Assembly: GCF_022867805.1 (NCBI RefSeq)
Contig: NZ_JALIFO010000016.1
Location: 1 to 64,000, forward strand
Origin: Cuneatibacter sp. NSJ-177
GTDB lineage: Bacteria > Bacillota > Clostridia > Lachnospirales > Lachnospiraceae
Direction: 5' to 3'
Length of the DNA stretch: 64,000 nucleotides
Shown here: positions 1-10,379 of the stretch, piece after piece
How positions within the stretch are numbered: the stretch's first letter is position 1
How the letters are laid out: the number at the start of each line of letters is the position of its first letter
Notes under the pieces: model-generated
Databases searched by the model: none
Told to the model about the DNA's origin: nothing
The model's input: only the letters and a program-made list of their open reading frames with translations
Position numbers and translations under genes: made by a program

Positions 1-117
1 ATCCACATCTCCCATTACTGCTGCTGTACCGATCATAGCAATCGCGGCTTCCGCCACTGTCTTTACTGCCCGTACCCCGGCAGCTTTAATCCACAGCTTC
101 GCTTTGTCCTTGTTCAC
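1..117 (-). CDS. Phage holin, 5' part only
   Basis: The reading frame starts with GTG at 117, eight bases after a strong AAGGAGG site, and runs off the left edge, so only the N-terminal 39 residues are visible. It begins MNKDKAKLWIKAAGVR and continues into an Ala/Ile-rich hydrophobic stretch, like small clostridial phage holins that make the membrane hole for the lysin. The start overlaps the end of the upstream coiled-coil gene, as is usual in lysis modules. The assignment rests on this short piece and on position after the structural genes; the lysin would be further left. Confidence 0.6.
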   Translation of the reverse strand, partial: MNKDKAKLWIKAAGVRAVKTVAEAAIAMIGTAAVMGDVD

Positions 118-421
118 TCCGTACCTCCTTTTTTACAAGCTCGTCCAGCCGATGGTGGGCGGATTTGGTCGATTGTTCCACGACAATCATTCTCTCATTC
201 AGCCCCTGCACATCTCGTTTCACAGCGGTGATATCATATTTAATATCCTTCACATCGCCGCCGATCTGATCCAACTTAACATTGATGGTTGCTGTCTCTG
301 CTGCCCGTCGCTCCACATCCGTATGATCCGACCTCTTGTTTCCCCGGATCGTAGAATACCCAAGAAAAATCAATGAGAGCACACTGATCACCAGCGCAAA
401 TTCTGCTGTGCTTACAGTCAC
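86..421 (-). CDS. XhlA-like membrane-anchored coiled-coil lysis protein
   Basis: This is a 111-residue protein with one N-terminal membrane segment (about residues 8-26, AEFALVISVLSLIFLGYST) followed by a charged heptad-like coiled coil. The motif EQSTKSAHHRLDEL near the end is typical of phage haemolysin/XhlA-type proteins that accompany holins. I chose the GTG at 421 because GGAGGGCCGGAGAT precedes it and translation from there begins directly with the membrane segment; the longer upstream frame has no such support. It overlaps the holin start. A role in lysis timing is inferred from family and position. Confidence 0.6.
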   Translation of the reverse strand: MTVSTAEFALVISVLSLIFLGYSTIRGNKRSDHTDVERRAAETATINVKLDQIGGDVKDIKYDITAVKRDVQGLNERMIVVEQSTKSAHHRLDELVKKEVRSEQGQSEAVD

Positions 422-494
422 ATCTCCGGCCCTCCTTCCCTCATATCTTTCTCTGAGTATAACAAAAGAAGGGAGAGGATTTCTCCCCTCCCCG

Positions 495-3400
495 TCAATC
501 ATCCAACCATCGGTCAATATCCTTGCTCTTCTTCGCTCGGTCATACCCTGCGGACTGATATGCCGTGAGAATATAGGCCTTCAAATTAGCAGCCTTTCCC
601 CGGTTTGTCCGATACAATTTGACATATTCATCCTTATACAGCTTCGTAATCTGCGTTGCAATACTCTTCCCGCTCACCCCATAATCCATTAGTTCTTTTA
701 CACTGCTCTGAATCCCATTGCCCGATTCTATCGAGGATTTCAACGATCCGTATTGGCCGCCTTCTCTCCACTGCAGGAATTCTTTCCTCTCATACAGGGC
801 AGAACCGTTTACTTTATAGCTCAGCAATTCCTTTTCTATCCTGGCACGTTCCGAAGCGTTCGCATTTATGTATGTGCTTTTATAATGCTCAGTCACATCG
901 CCTTTAATATCGCTGGCAGCCTTTTTCTCATCGCTTCCTTTGGAAACCTTTTCGGAAAAATACGCATCCGCCTTCTTCTGGATGCCCTTTCCGCTGGACA
1001 AAGATTCCATGAACTCATTTCGTGCTGCACTGACCTCTTCCCTGTCTAATAGGTTCTGCTTTCGTCCCATTAGAAGATCTCCCAGAGTCTCGCCGGATTG
1101 CGAAGCCTCATAAATCTCAGCAGCCCACGTGGAAGAAAACTCCTTGTCAAACAACTCATGTTTCACGGCCTGGTCGGCATAGCTATAGGCCAATTTCACC
1201 ACGTCGCCACGGTCTCCCATCTCCAACGCATCATAGTTTGGCATATGGATCAACTCATCCAAAATTTTATATGACAAATTACCGAGCTCTTTCTGGTATT
1301 TCGTATACTTCTCCGGGGTCAGATCAATCTGCTCACCATCGATTTTAAAGCTTTTTTCCGCCACCTCCGGGATAACACCGGTAGTTCCATCTTCCACAAG
1401 ATTCTTCAGTTCCTTCTCAACGTCCGATCCTTCCACTTTGGAGATATAACCGGGGCTGATGAAATTTTCAAATGCACGGAGCAAAACATTGTCTTCCACA
1501 TCTTCTTCGCCCCAAGAATTCAACCGCGGCTCCTTTAAATAAGACAGTGCTGGAATCTTCCCCATTACCCTCTGGATAAAATACTGGGCATCGCTGGGAA
1601 TCTGGCTATTCTTGTCTGTAGAGTTCCGCCGGGATATCGGATCAATCGTCCGTGCAATCTGTCCTCCAATAGTAGGAAATGCCTGCTGGAGATAGCTGAG
1701 CACAGCCTGCTTTCCAACCTCTGTCAAAGGATTATCCGACCGCTTCACAGCAGATAGCATATCATTTAAGCTACTCATCATAGACAGATTAAACATCGGC
1801 TCTGTAATCTTCGTTAGACTCTCCGCATAATCGGCAAAGGTAGCATCTTCCCATTCCCCCTCCATAGCTGCGTGCAACTCTGCTCCAACAAACAGCGGGA
1901 GGGAAATCGGGGCAGCCCAATCCACCGTGAAGGATATATCTCCGATGCGAACCGAATACTCCTGCTCTCCGGTCAATTTTTTTAGATCATCCTCTTCATC
2001 ATCTCCGAAACCGCCCATCAAAAATCCGGTAGAAGCCAAGAAAGCGCCCAAAGCTACGACACCTGTCCCCGTCAATCCGGATGCCAGCTGATCAATATAC
2101 TCTGCCGGCGTAATTTTCTTCTGTGCCAAACGCTTTGTTCCCCGTGTGATAGCCTGGATCAAGCCCGCTGGGCTGTATTCCACACCACGCTTCAGGATAT
2201 TGATCGGCGTCTTTTTAAAGGGCAGAACACCTTCGATAAAGAGTCCCAGCGCCTGGTTCCCTGAAGAAGCCCGCGAAATTGTGGTGGCAAAGGCGGAAGC
2301 ATCCCGGTAAGTAGCCTTATGAGCTTCCTTGATGGCGTAAGCAATCGCCCGATCCATTACCGCCTGATCCGCATTTTCCAAATCCACCTTATTTGCTTGT
2401 AAATACTGCCCCAGTGCTCGCTGATAATGATGCCGCAAGAATAAGGCATCTTCGCCCTCCAAGAGTCGGTAATTCTGCTTTCTGAGCCATTCCAGCGGCG
2501 TAAACTTAAATACCCTCTGGTTCTCCGTGATCCGGTTGGAATCATTGTATTTTCCACCAGATGCCACGATATCTTTCACTTCCTGCCAGCTCTCTCTCGC
2601 ATACTGCTTGTACTTCTTCCCCACAATCAGAGACTTCGAACGTTCCTGGTTCTGCAAGAAAGCAGTTTCCAGACCATAAGCGATTGTATTTTTCGTCCAG
2701 ATGGCCGGTATGAAAATTGCATTGCCTGTAAGATTTCGGATATGGGTCCGGGGATTTCCAAGCATAGAAAGATAACGCCAGGCGTTCCACTTATCCACCC
2801 AGGTGGACGGCAGTTGTTCTCCCAGATCCGCATAAATCTTTTCTTTCAACTTCTGGCGTTCTTCCAGGGTCTTCGCTTTAGCAAACTGTTGTGCCAACTC
2901 TTCGTTTACTTGAATCTGAGGAATCTCTTTTCTACCTCGAAAACGCTTTTCCAACTGTCGATTGATATCATCTGTCGCTTTCTGTACTGTGTAAAGATCG
3001 GCAACATACGTCAGTTCTCCCAAGTTCTCCATTTGTTTCATCATGCGGGACGCCTGTGTTGCCTGCCCAGCCTTCGTTGCATTGGCCGCCAAACTCGCGG
3101 TCATCTCAATAACATTGGCCGCATCACCGGCTTTTGCATATTCGCGCAGCAGGGCTTCCCCTATGGCGATTTCCCGATGGTCGGCAATCCGGTTTCCATT
3201 GGAGGCCGCTTCCCACCGTCTACGTGCGCCTTCTAGTCCCATACGTTCTACTACGCCTTTTGCATTCTGCATATCGGCCCCGTTGGATGCAGGAGTATAA
3301 GACATAGTCCCTTCCAGCACCTTGTCCTGGATCGGCGCCACCATCTCATCTGTGATGGACTGGCTTTCCAAGACTGTCCGCACAAAACGCCGCACCTTCC

Positions 3401-6400
3401 GTCCGTCATTTGACCGGAGAGGCACATCTACATTCCGTACCAGATTTTCCCCCTTCGGAATAAATCCTTTTTTTGCTTGCTGATAAGCTCTATCCCGCTT
3501 CTTCGCCTTCTCTACCTTGCTTTCTCCCGACTCCTTTGCCTGCTTGCGAACCTCCAGCAGCTGCTGATTCAATTCATCCCGAACTTTCTGGACATCCTGG
3601 CCCGACTGATATTTGAAATATTCATGGTACAGACGAAGGCCCAAATCATAAGCTGCCTCCTCCGTGTCCATATTGAAATCATTTTTCCAGGTCGGCTTTA
3701 GCGCCTGCAGGGTATCAAGGATTTCAAATACCTGAGCCGCCTCATGCGTATTCGAGTCGAAATGCTCCGGCATCAAGTCACACAGTTCGTCCCAGATTTC
3801 GTCCAGTGCTACGCCATCCTCTGACAGACAGATCCGGCCAAAGTTATCTTTCCGGAACTGGTTGTAAGAGCCATAAGAGTAATTAATCTCCGCCTTTTGC
3901 TGCTCATTCAAACGGATCTTTTTTCCCTTTAGGTAGTCCTGCAATTTCTGATAATCTTGCTCCGTAGAGCGATCCAGTGTCCGGCTTTGCTCCAGCACCG
4001 GCTTCGCGATCTCCGCCATGATCTGCATCATGTCTTGGTAATCCACCTTCCCATCATGGGACTGGATGTAGGCAAAAAGCGTCTGCATATTGTCTGCCAG
4101 GGTTTCCGCTGAATATTGGGAACTGTACTCCTTGATGATCCGGTCTGCCACATGGCCCAGATTCTTCCGGTTGATGTTCTTTTTCCCCAGAGCTTGGAAG
4201 CCCTCTGCGAGGATGGTGTCCATGTGCTCATAGGGAGTGCCATCCGGGGAGGAGGTGTCCTGAGTGTCCTTCAAGGAGACGCGAAGGCTCTCAATTTTTG
4301 CGTCTTCTTCAGCCTGGGCCTTCCGCTTACTGACAAGCTGTTCTGGATTCAAAAGATCATCTGGAATATATTTTAGGAAATCTCCATCTTTAGGGTTGAT
4401 TTTTGAAAATAGTTCTGGTAAAGTGATGATAGAAACCAGCTTAGCGTTGTTCGAGTTCTCTCCTTTGGAGAGTTCCGGCTGCGCCTCGAGGCTGGTTTCT
4501 AAGGAAGCTGACTTAGGGATGTTCGCGCCTTCTCCCTCCGAGAAGGAAGTAGTCCCCTCGAGGTCAGCTTCTTTTATTGAATTCATAGTAACAGATACAT
4601 ACAACTTATTCTTGATATTCCAGTACTCTTTAACAAGAAGTTCCACCGGCACTAAGGACATATCCGTGTCTCGATATGCACTTACCAAAACATAAACCTG
4701 CTTAATTTGTGGCTCTTCCCTTCTTGTACCTCGATACTTATCATCATGGATATACACCGGCTGTGCGTTTTCTAATACCTGGTCAAAACAAGACAACATC
4801 TTGGCAAAAGAATCAAACTCCTTTGTTCGTGTATCCTGTTTATGTAAACTTTCATCTAAAGAGCTCCTCGAATACTGAAACTCCAGCTCCACATGCTCAT
4901 TCCGATAGCTCTTAAACACTCCAAACCTCTCCGCCAGAGGCCTGATCAGCTCCCTCGCCTGGCTCTTGTACGTATTCACCAGCTGCTCCACATCGAAATC
5001 GGCACGTGACATTTTGTCCGCGTCATAAGAAGCAATCTCCAACGTCATTTTTTTGAGTTCTTCCGTCCGTTCGGATTCTGTCATGTCCTTTTTTAGGCTG
5101 AATCTTCCATTGACATTCTCATCCGGGTTGGATATACTATTACCAAAAGCAGACGCGTCACGCAGGGAATATCTGGAACCTTCGGGGTTCCCCCCGGAAT
5201 TCGCTCTGCTTTTTTGTAGTTCATCTGCATAGTATGATTCATATGCCTCTTCTGTCATTCCAATCACATTTTTAAACTGTAGTGCCCCACGACTCTTTGA
5301 TACAGTTTCAACTATAACAACAATTCCTGCATCCGTTTTGGTTCCTGTCACTACTCTTGTATTACCACTCTTAAATTTTCTAACATACACCACTTCTGAA
5401 AACGAATCCAAAATATCTGGGATTTGTTCAAATATTTCCTTTGACAACGGAATATTGCCTTCCTGCTTTGCTGTGCTATGCCCCTTATAAGCATGTGAAA
5501 TATCAGCAGGCACAAATTCCAGATACAGGCCATCCACTGAAATATTTCCACCAGAATTTTCACGTACGGCGGCAGCAAGTCGATCATTCACTTTTCCATA
5601 TGCCACCGTAGGAACTCCCTGATCGCCATTTTCCAGGATATTATCCACATATGCTTTTATTTCAGTATCAGAACGGAGTATGATTTGCTTACCGGCATTA
5701 TAAGCCTCTAGTTTATTCTTGTTCGTTCTCCCTCCTGCATCTAAATATGCTAGGGTATCTGCATCTGTAAGACGTATAGATTGTCGGCTATTAGGGCCAC
5801 CTTCCACCTTTGCAGATTGTCTTTGAGACTTCATCAGCCCTTTCATCCACAAATCCCTGGCCTTCTCATACTTCTCCAAATCAGCCGCCAGCAGCTTCGC
5901 CTCCGGGCTTTGTGCCTCGTATCCGCTAAGCAGATTCTTGATCTTAGTGATCACTTCTTTGATAGAATCCAATACCTTCCTCGCTGCCGAACGGTTCTCC
6001 TGGATAAAACGATCCACTGCCGCTTCATCCATCAGGAAGGTTTCCGTGACATTGCTCACCAGCTCATCCTCAAGGTATGAAACATCGTCCGTTTTATAAA
6101 GATCTTTCAGATCCTGGATTCTCTTATAATACTCATCCGGATGAGATTCCCGGAAATAGTTCACCACATATTCCTTATAATCCCGGTACTCTTCCGGAGA
6201 AGATTCCTGCATCACATGGGTCAGCTCATGGGAAAGTACCACCGTCGCGGGATGGTTAGAATCCCGTGCAATCAGAATTTCTCCGTTGATATATACACCA
6301 TTGGCTCCCCCCCCCTTTCCATTCGAAAGAGTGTCCACAAAACGGACGCGTCTTCCCAGGGCTTTCGCAATTTCCTTCGTTCTCTTTTGCATCTCCCTGC

Positions 6401-9074
6401 CAGTGTTATATTCCCGTCTGACTGGGATCGCAGCTTTCCCTTGATAATAGGCCTCCTTCAGAGTGGCAGCATTAATAAACCGGCCCTCCAGTGAGCTAAC
6501 CGATTCAAATGTTTTCCCATTTACCCCCGCTGTATATGCTCTCAAATAGGATTCTGCATAACTGGCCGCATTCGTCTTTCCATCGTAATTATTTACCAGC
6601 GAATTTGCTGCCGTGGCCGTGTCCAGTTTAGACGCCACTCGATATACGGTTCGAAGAGAAGGATCCGTGATCACAACATCTGATAAAGACTTTGTGGTCC
6701 CGTCCGACAGATTCACCATAGCGTCACGCTTGGACACTGACTCAAATCCTTCCGGCCTCGCCAAGGCACCCTCGTCTGCTCTGACAGCCCATCCACTGTT
6801 TTCTTGCAATGCCCTATCTCGAACCGAACCAGGAATGGTCTGACGAATTGTCTCCTCTGCTGGCTGGATTGCCATAACTGGATTCCGCGTCAGGTCGGAA
6901 GAAGCTGCTTCTGCAGGTACTTCTACTCCCATTTCTTGAAGTGCCTGCTCCTCCAGGCCAATTCCCCTTCCTTCCTGTACAGGGCCAGTTAAAAAACCAG
7001 CCAAATTCTGTGTATCGTGAACAACGTCGTGCTGTATCGCCTGCCAATCAGACGTGATTCGACCATATTCCCTAGAAATCGCAGAAAATATTGCAGCGTC
7101 AGCTGTATCCGTCCCACTGTCCGGATGGTACTCTTTTGCCAGCTCTCGAAATCGTTTTTTAGCCTCTTGTATATCCTTTACTCCTTTGAAATATTCCGTC
7201 TGTCCAGTGATCTCCCCCAAAGTGGGCTCCGTGTATCGCACAGCCACTGTATCCCTAATCGCAAATATCCCGCCAGAAAGAGCACCAAGGAGAAATGAAT
7301 ACGCCGCATCCGTTGTAAAAAGCGGGACCTCATTTTTTTCATCAAAAGATACATTACGGAAAATTGGATTCACAATATCCTGAATGTACTCTTCCGTTCC
7401 CTCCGCAAGGGCTCGACTCCCCAGGATTTGCGCTGCTCTTCGGAAAGTATCGTTTTTGACCACACGAGATAAGGCAGAATCAAACACATGACCTACCTTC
7501 TGCCCCATCTTCATATTTCCCAGTTTGCCCACAACGCCTTTCCCCGCATTCGTCACACCACCTAGGGCATGGGTCATCAAGGACTCAGAAGCCCCGACCA
7601 ACGCACCATATAAAAGCGCATCTCCCCATTCCTTCCCCTCTTGAATCGACTGGGAGTAGGCATTACCTCCCGCAGACGTACCCAGCAGAGCACTCCCTGC
7701 AACCGGATTTACTGCGCTCACTGCAATAGATGGAGCCATGTTTACCGTAGTCGTTGCAAGATCATACGGAAGCTTTTGGAACCGGTTTAGTCCCTCCCGG
7801 TAAATTCCGGAAGCATATTGGGTTCTCCCTGGTAGATTAGCGGCTTTGGATTCGTTCCCCGTTACCGCATTTTTCACCCCGACCAATCCGCTGCCGAACT
7901 GGTTCAGCCCGCTTTCCACCGCCATTCCAGCAGCGCCAAAAAAGCCCCTATCATTGGCCAGATTGGCCCGGACCTGTCCCTGCCGGTAACGCAAAGCAGG
8001 CACCATGAATAAGAGATACCTCTCCGCACTCTTTTCACCCTCTGTATTCAGCAGATAATGATAGGTACCTACTTCGCTATCTGTCATAGCATCATAATCG
8101 CCATAAGTAAAATCGCCAAGCTTTGTAGTACCAAGTAATTTGACCGCTTCCGCTTTAGCCTTTTGGGGATCGGAAATCCCCTGCTTCCCTGCTTCATAAT
8201 TCAAAAAATTTTGTGCTTTCGTATAATTGGAAGACTCTCCAATTCTGAGCTGAGACTTTTCCACAAAATCTGGCCGCTGAGATAGGAGTTGGTAATCCAA
8301 ATATTTCAGATTATCCCGTTCCTTCTCCAGGGCAGAAATCTTTTCGTCGAGCCCTTCATAAGGCTTTAGTCGCTCCTCCCTGGCCTTCTTCGCTTTCTCT
8401 ACATAATCCGAATAACCGTATGACCCACCAGTATAATTGGGGTAAGTTTGAATAACCGTATCCCGCTCTGCTTTCTGAGCCTCCAACAATGTCAACCGAC
8501 GTTCAATTTCCTCCTGGCGCTGCTTCAATTTTTCCGGGCGCAAAATATACTGTTCCTGCTGATGCTGATCCGCATCAAAAAATCTAGGCCGGCTTTTCGA
8601 CGCTGCCTGATAAACCTGTCCAAAAGAAACCTTGGGCTTCGGTATAGGATCCATGATTTCCCTTTTCACACTCGGATTATTTTGCACAGCCTGATAAAAC
8701 TTCCCGAAGGCAGCGCTCGAAGTTGCTTTCTCCTCCTTTTTCCGTTTTACTTCATTTTTCACCATCCCTTTCATTTCATTCAAAGCATCCTCAAAAAAAT
8801 ACTTTACAGAATCTGCAGAACTTATTTCTTCGGGGAGGCCCAAATGTCTTCTTTTATATTTTTCATATTCTATTCTCGAATTGATTCTATTACTCGAACT
8901 TGCGCTCTTCTTTTTGCTTTTCTCTACCATTCCGTCCAGGGCATCATGAAAAAATGACTCTATGGGATTTGAAGACTTCTTTTTCTTTTCAGATTGTTCT
9001 TCCGATTTTGTATTAGATCTTTCATACCGTTTTTTATACTCTTCGTAATCTGCCCTTGTTTTTAATTTTGCCAT
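495..9074 (-). CDS. Giant phage polyvalent protein (2859 aa) with J-domain, zincin and nuclease-like regions
   Basis: This single frame of 2859 codons is the largest gene of the late operon and starts 9 bases after the preceding gene, with a TAAGGAG site. Visible parts in order: two copies of an N-terminal unit (residues 1-115); hydrophobic stretches near 445 and 595; a DnaJ-like segment with HPDSG near 650; a zincin motif HELTH near 950; a region near 1190-1290 with HAYKGHS that resembles the phage Barnase-EndoU-ColicinE5/D-RelE (PBECR) fold; a second possible domain near 1395-1505 containing VYVLVSAYRD; a long helical C-terminal half; and a Gly-rich membrane-like segment near 2325-2352. This architecture is that of phage polyvalent proteins, thought to be packaged and injected with the DNA. 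Domain names other than J-domain and zincin are tentative. Confidence 0.8.
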   Translation of the reverse strand: MAKLKTRADYEEYKKRYERSNTKSEEQSEKKKKSSNPIESFFHDALDGMVEKSKKKSASSSNRINSRIEYEKYKRRHLGLPEEISSADSVKYFFEDALNEMKGMVKNEVKRKKEEKATSSAAFGKFYQAVQNNPSVKREIMDPIPKPKVSFGQVYQAASKSRPRFFDADQHQQEQYILRPEKLKQRQEEIERRLTLLEAQKAERDTVIQTYPNYTGGSYGYSDYVEKAKKAREERLKPYEGLDEKISALEKERDNLKYLDYQLLSQRPDFVEKSQLRIGESSNYTKAQNFLNYEAGKQGISDPQKAKAEAVKLLGTTKLGDFTYGDYDAMTDSEVGTYHYLLNTEGEKSAERYLLFMVPALRYRQGQVRANLANDRGFFGAAGMAVESGLNQFGSGLVGVKNAVTGNESKAANLPGRTQYASGIYREGLNRFQKLPYDLATTTVNMAPSIAVSAVNPVAGSALLGTSAGGNAYSQSIQEGKEWGDALLYGALVGASESLMTHALGGVTNAGKGVVGKLGNMKMGQKVGHVFDSALSRVVKNDTFRRAAQILGSRALAEGTEEYIQDIVNPIFRNVSFDEKNEVPLFTTDAAYSFLLGALSGGIFAIRDTVAVRYTEPTLGEITGQTEYFKGVKDIQEAKKRFRELAKEYHPDSGTDTADAAIFSAISREYGRITSDWQAIQHDVVHDTQNLAGFLTGPVQEGRGIGLEEQALQEMGVEVPAEAASSDLTRNPVMAIQPAEETIRQTIPGSVRDRALQENSGWAVRADEGALARPEGFESVSKRDAMVNLSDGTTKSLSDVVITDPSLRTVYRVASKLDTATAANSLVNNYDGKTNAASYAESYLRAYTAGVNGKTFESVSSLEGRFINAATLKEAYYQGKAAIPVRREYNTGREMQKRTKEIAKALGRRVRFVDTLSNGKGGGANGVYINGEILIARDSNHPATVVLSHELTHVMQESSPEEYRDYKEYVVNYFRESHPDEYYKRIQDLKDLYKTDDVSYLEDELVSNVTETFLMDEAAVDRFIQENRSAARKVLDSIKEVITKIKNLLSGYEAQSPEAKLLAADLEKYEKARDLWMKGLMKSQRQSAKVEGGPNSRQSIRLTDADTLAYLDAGGRTNKNKLEAYNAGKQIILRSDTEIKAYVDNILENGDQGVPTVAYGKVNDRLAAAVRENSGGNISVDGLYLEFVPADISHAYKGHSTAKQEGNIPLSKEIFEQIPDILDSFSEVVYVRKFKSGNTRVVTGTKTDAGIVVIVETVSKSRGALQFKNVIGMTEEAYESYYADELQKSRANSGGNPEGSRYSLRDASAFGNSISNPDENVNGRFSLKKDMTESERTEELKKMTLEIASYDADKMSRADFDVEQLVNTYKSQARELIRPLAERFGVFKSYRNEHVELEFQYSRSSLDESLHKQDTRTKEFDSFAKMLSCFDQVLENAQPVYIHDDKYRGTRREEPQIKQVYVLVSAYRDTDMSLVPVELLVKEYWNIKNKLYVSVTMNSIKEADLEGTTSFSEGEGANIPKSASLETSLEAQPELSKGENSNNAKLVSIITLPELFSKINPKDGDFLKYIPDDLLNPEQLVSKRKAQAEEDAKIESLRVSLKDTQDTSSPDGTPYEHMDTILAEGFQALGKKNINRKNLGHVADRIIKEYSSQYSAETLADNMQTLFAYIQSHDGKVDYQDMMQIMAEIAKPVLEQSRTLDRSTEQDYQKLQDYLKGKKIRLNEQQKAEINYSYGSYNQFRKDNFGRICLSEDGVALDEIWDELCDLMPEHFDSNTHEAAQVFEILDTLQALKPTWKNDFNMDTEEAAYDLGLRLYHEYFKYQSGQDVQKVRDELNQQLLEVRKQAKESGESKVEKAKKRDRAYQQAKKGFIPKGENLVRNVDVPLRSNDGRKVRRFVRTVLESQSITDEMVAPIQDKVLEGTMSYTPASNGADMQNAKGVVERMGLEGARRRWEAASNGNRIADHREIAIGEALLREYAKAGDAANVIEMTASLAANATKAGQATQASRMMKQMENLGELTYVADLYTVQKATDDINRQLEKRFRGRKEIPQIQVNEELAQQFAKAKTLEERQKLKEKIYADLGEQLPSTWVDKWNAWRYLSMLGNPRTHIRNLTGNAIFIPAIWTKNTIAYGLETAFLQNQERSKSLIVGKKYKQYARESWQEVKDIVASGGKYNDSNRITENQRVFKFTPLEWLRKQNYRLLEGEDALFLRHHYQRALGQYLQANKVDLENADQAVMDRAIAYAIKEAHKATYRDASAFATTISRASSGNQALGLFIEGVLPFKKTPINILKRGVEYSPAGLIQAITRGTKRLAQKKITPAEYIDQLASGLTGTGVVALGAFLASTGFLMGGFGDDEEDDLKKLTGEQEYSVRIGDISFTVDWAAPISLPLFVGAELHAAMEGEWEDATFADYAESLTKITEPMFNLSMMSSLNDMLSAVKRSDNPLTEVGKQAVLSYLQQAFPTIGGQIARTIDPISRRNSTDKNSQIPSDAQYFIQRVMGKIPALSYLKEPRLNSWGEEDVEDNVLLRAFENFISPGYISKVEGSDVEKELKNLVEDGTTGVIPEVAEKSFKIDGEQIDLTPEKYTKYQKELGNLSYKILDELIHMPNYDALEMGDRGDVVKLAYSYADQAVKHELFDKEFSSTWAAEIYEASQSGETLGDLLMGRKQNLLDREEVSAARNEFMESLSSGKGIQKKADAYFSEKVSKGSDEKKAASDIKGDVTEHYKSTYINANASERARIEKELLSYKVNGSALYERKEFLQWREGGQYGSLKSSIESGNGIQSSVKELMDYGVSGKSIATQITKLYKDEYVKLYRTNRGKAANLKAYILTAYQSAGYDRAKKSKDIDRWLDD

Positions 9075-9083
9075 AACATCTCC

Positions 9084-10304
9084 TTATTTCTTTAAGAATT
9101 CCAAGTAATCCTCTAAACCGTTAATGCGATCTTTGGCTTCATACCAAGTAAGCTTCCCTGCTTTTTCTTCTTCCAACACATTTCTAATACTAACTGCTGT
9201 TGCATCACGCCTTATTGCCGCCATTGCTTCAGCGTTACTCATATTAGATTTCGAGCTAGAGCTTTTACTGCTCTTAGACTTTGAACTTGAGCTTCTTCCT
9301 GAAGATCCTCCCGACGAGCCTCCAGACCCAGACGACGCCTGCAAAGCCAGGTTAAACTCCTTCTCCCAATTTGACTGCGCCAGCGCGTCTTGTTCCTTCT
9401 GGTAGGCCAGCTGTTTATCATTCCAATCCTTCCCATACTCATAGTCCCGATCCGCCTGCCAGGCAGACAAATCATTCATATATTTGTTGTACTCCTCCTG
9501 GGACATGTTGTTGGTCTTGTTATACTGATAATTTAACTGATTATAATAATCCGCCAAGGCATCCTGATGCCTGCCATAATCCGCCTGATCTAGGCCCTGC
9601 AAAATCCCTAGATTATTCTGCATTGTCTGCCCTTCATTCTGATACTGGTTCAGAGCCGCCGAATACAGATCCGGAATCACATCATTCATCCCCTTCAAAT
9701 ACTGTTGGTAGGCCAGATTTCCCGCAGTAGCACCATAAGAATTTCCAAAACCACCAGAGAGAGCTGCCGCCTGGGCTGTTGTATCCATCATGGCCTGCTT
9801 CCCACCCTGCATATACTGATCCTTATACTGCTGATAGAGAGGATCTGCGTTGAAATCGTAGGAAAACTTCTCCCGGTTCATCACCTTATCCAAAAGTTCC
9901 TGGATCTGGTCACTATAGCTACTCTGGTATGCTCCCGGCTTATTTTTCTCATAATCCACAAGATCCTGCTCAGCAGCCAAGACAGAATCCGACTTCTGGT
10001 ACGCTCCCGGTTTCGACGCCTCTGTTTTCTGAAGAGCAGTCGGCTCCGGCGGTGCGGCCGGGGTTTCCGGCGCCGTGGGGTTCGCCTGCTGACGCGTCAG
10101 CGCCCCCCAAGTATTTGTTCCCACCACCCCGTCAATATTCAAGCTATTCTTTGATTGATAGTCCCTCACTGCAGCCTCTGTCGCCCGTCCATAACTAGCA
10201 TCCTCGTCCAGGCTATAACCCAGCTGATTCAGTTTTCTCTGCAGCTCTAGGACATCATCCCCCCTCGACCCACGTCTCAAATTATTTGATGATGTAATCG
10301 CCAT
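9084..10304 (-). CDS. Virion-associated protein with N-terminal peptidoglycan-binding domain
   Basis: The 406-residue protein starts at an ATG preceded by AAAGGAGAAG. Residues 8-70 form a PG_binding_1 domain (RGSRGDDVLELQRKLNQLGY, then DGVVGTNTWGAL). A Tyr/Gln/Asn-rich helical region follows, with segments such as FNADPLYQQYKDQYMQ and ALSGGFGNSYG that recur in gut-phage structural proteins. Near residues 325-355 is a Gly/Ser then Ser/Lys-rich disordered linker, and the end is a short charged helical domain. No hydrolase catalytic motif is visible. Its place between the fibre gene and the giant protein suggests that it anchors the particle to, or helps penetrate, the cell wall. That role is inference. 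Confidence 0.65.
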   Translation of the reverse strand: MAITSSNNLRRGSRGDDVLELQRKLNQLGYSLDEDASYGRATEAAVRDYQSKNSLNIDGVVGTNTWGALTRQQANPTAPETPAAPPEPTALQKTEASKPGAYQKSDSVLAAEQDLVDYEKNKPGAYQSSYSDQIQELLDKVMNREKFSYDFNADPLYQQYKDQYMQGGKQAMMDTTAQAAALSGGFGNSYGATAGNLAYQQYLKGMNDVIPDLYSAALNQYQNEGQTMQNNLGILQGLDQADYGRHQDALADYYNQLNYQYNKTNNMSQEEYNKYMNDLSAWQADRDYEYGKDWNDKQLAYQKEQDALAQSNWEKEFNLALQASSGSGGSSGGSSGRSSSSKSKSSKSSSSKSNMSNAEAMAAIRRDATAVSIRNVLEEEKAGKLTWYEAKDRINGLEDYLEFLKK

Positions 10305-10379
10305 CGAAACTTCTCCTTTCCGTCCATCTTTTATGGGCAGTATAACAAAAGCTGAGGAGAAATTCTCCCCAGCCCGGCA

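Noticed and set aside
495-9074. Giant protein as an N4-type virion RNA polymerase
   Set aside because: The size and the N4-gp56-type capsid made this tempting, but no polymerase motif was seen; the visible motifs are a J-domain, a zincin and nuclease-like regions.
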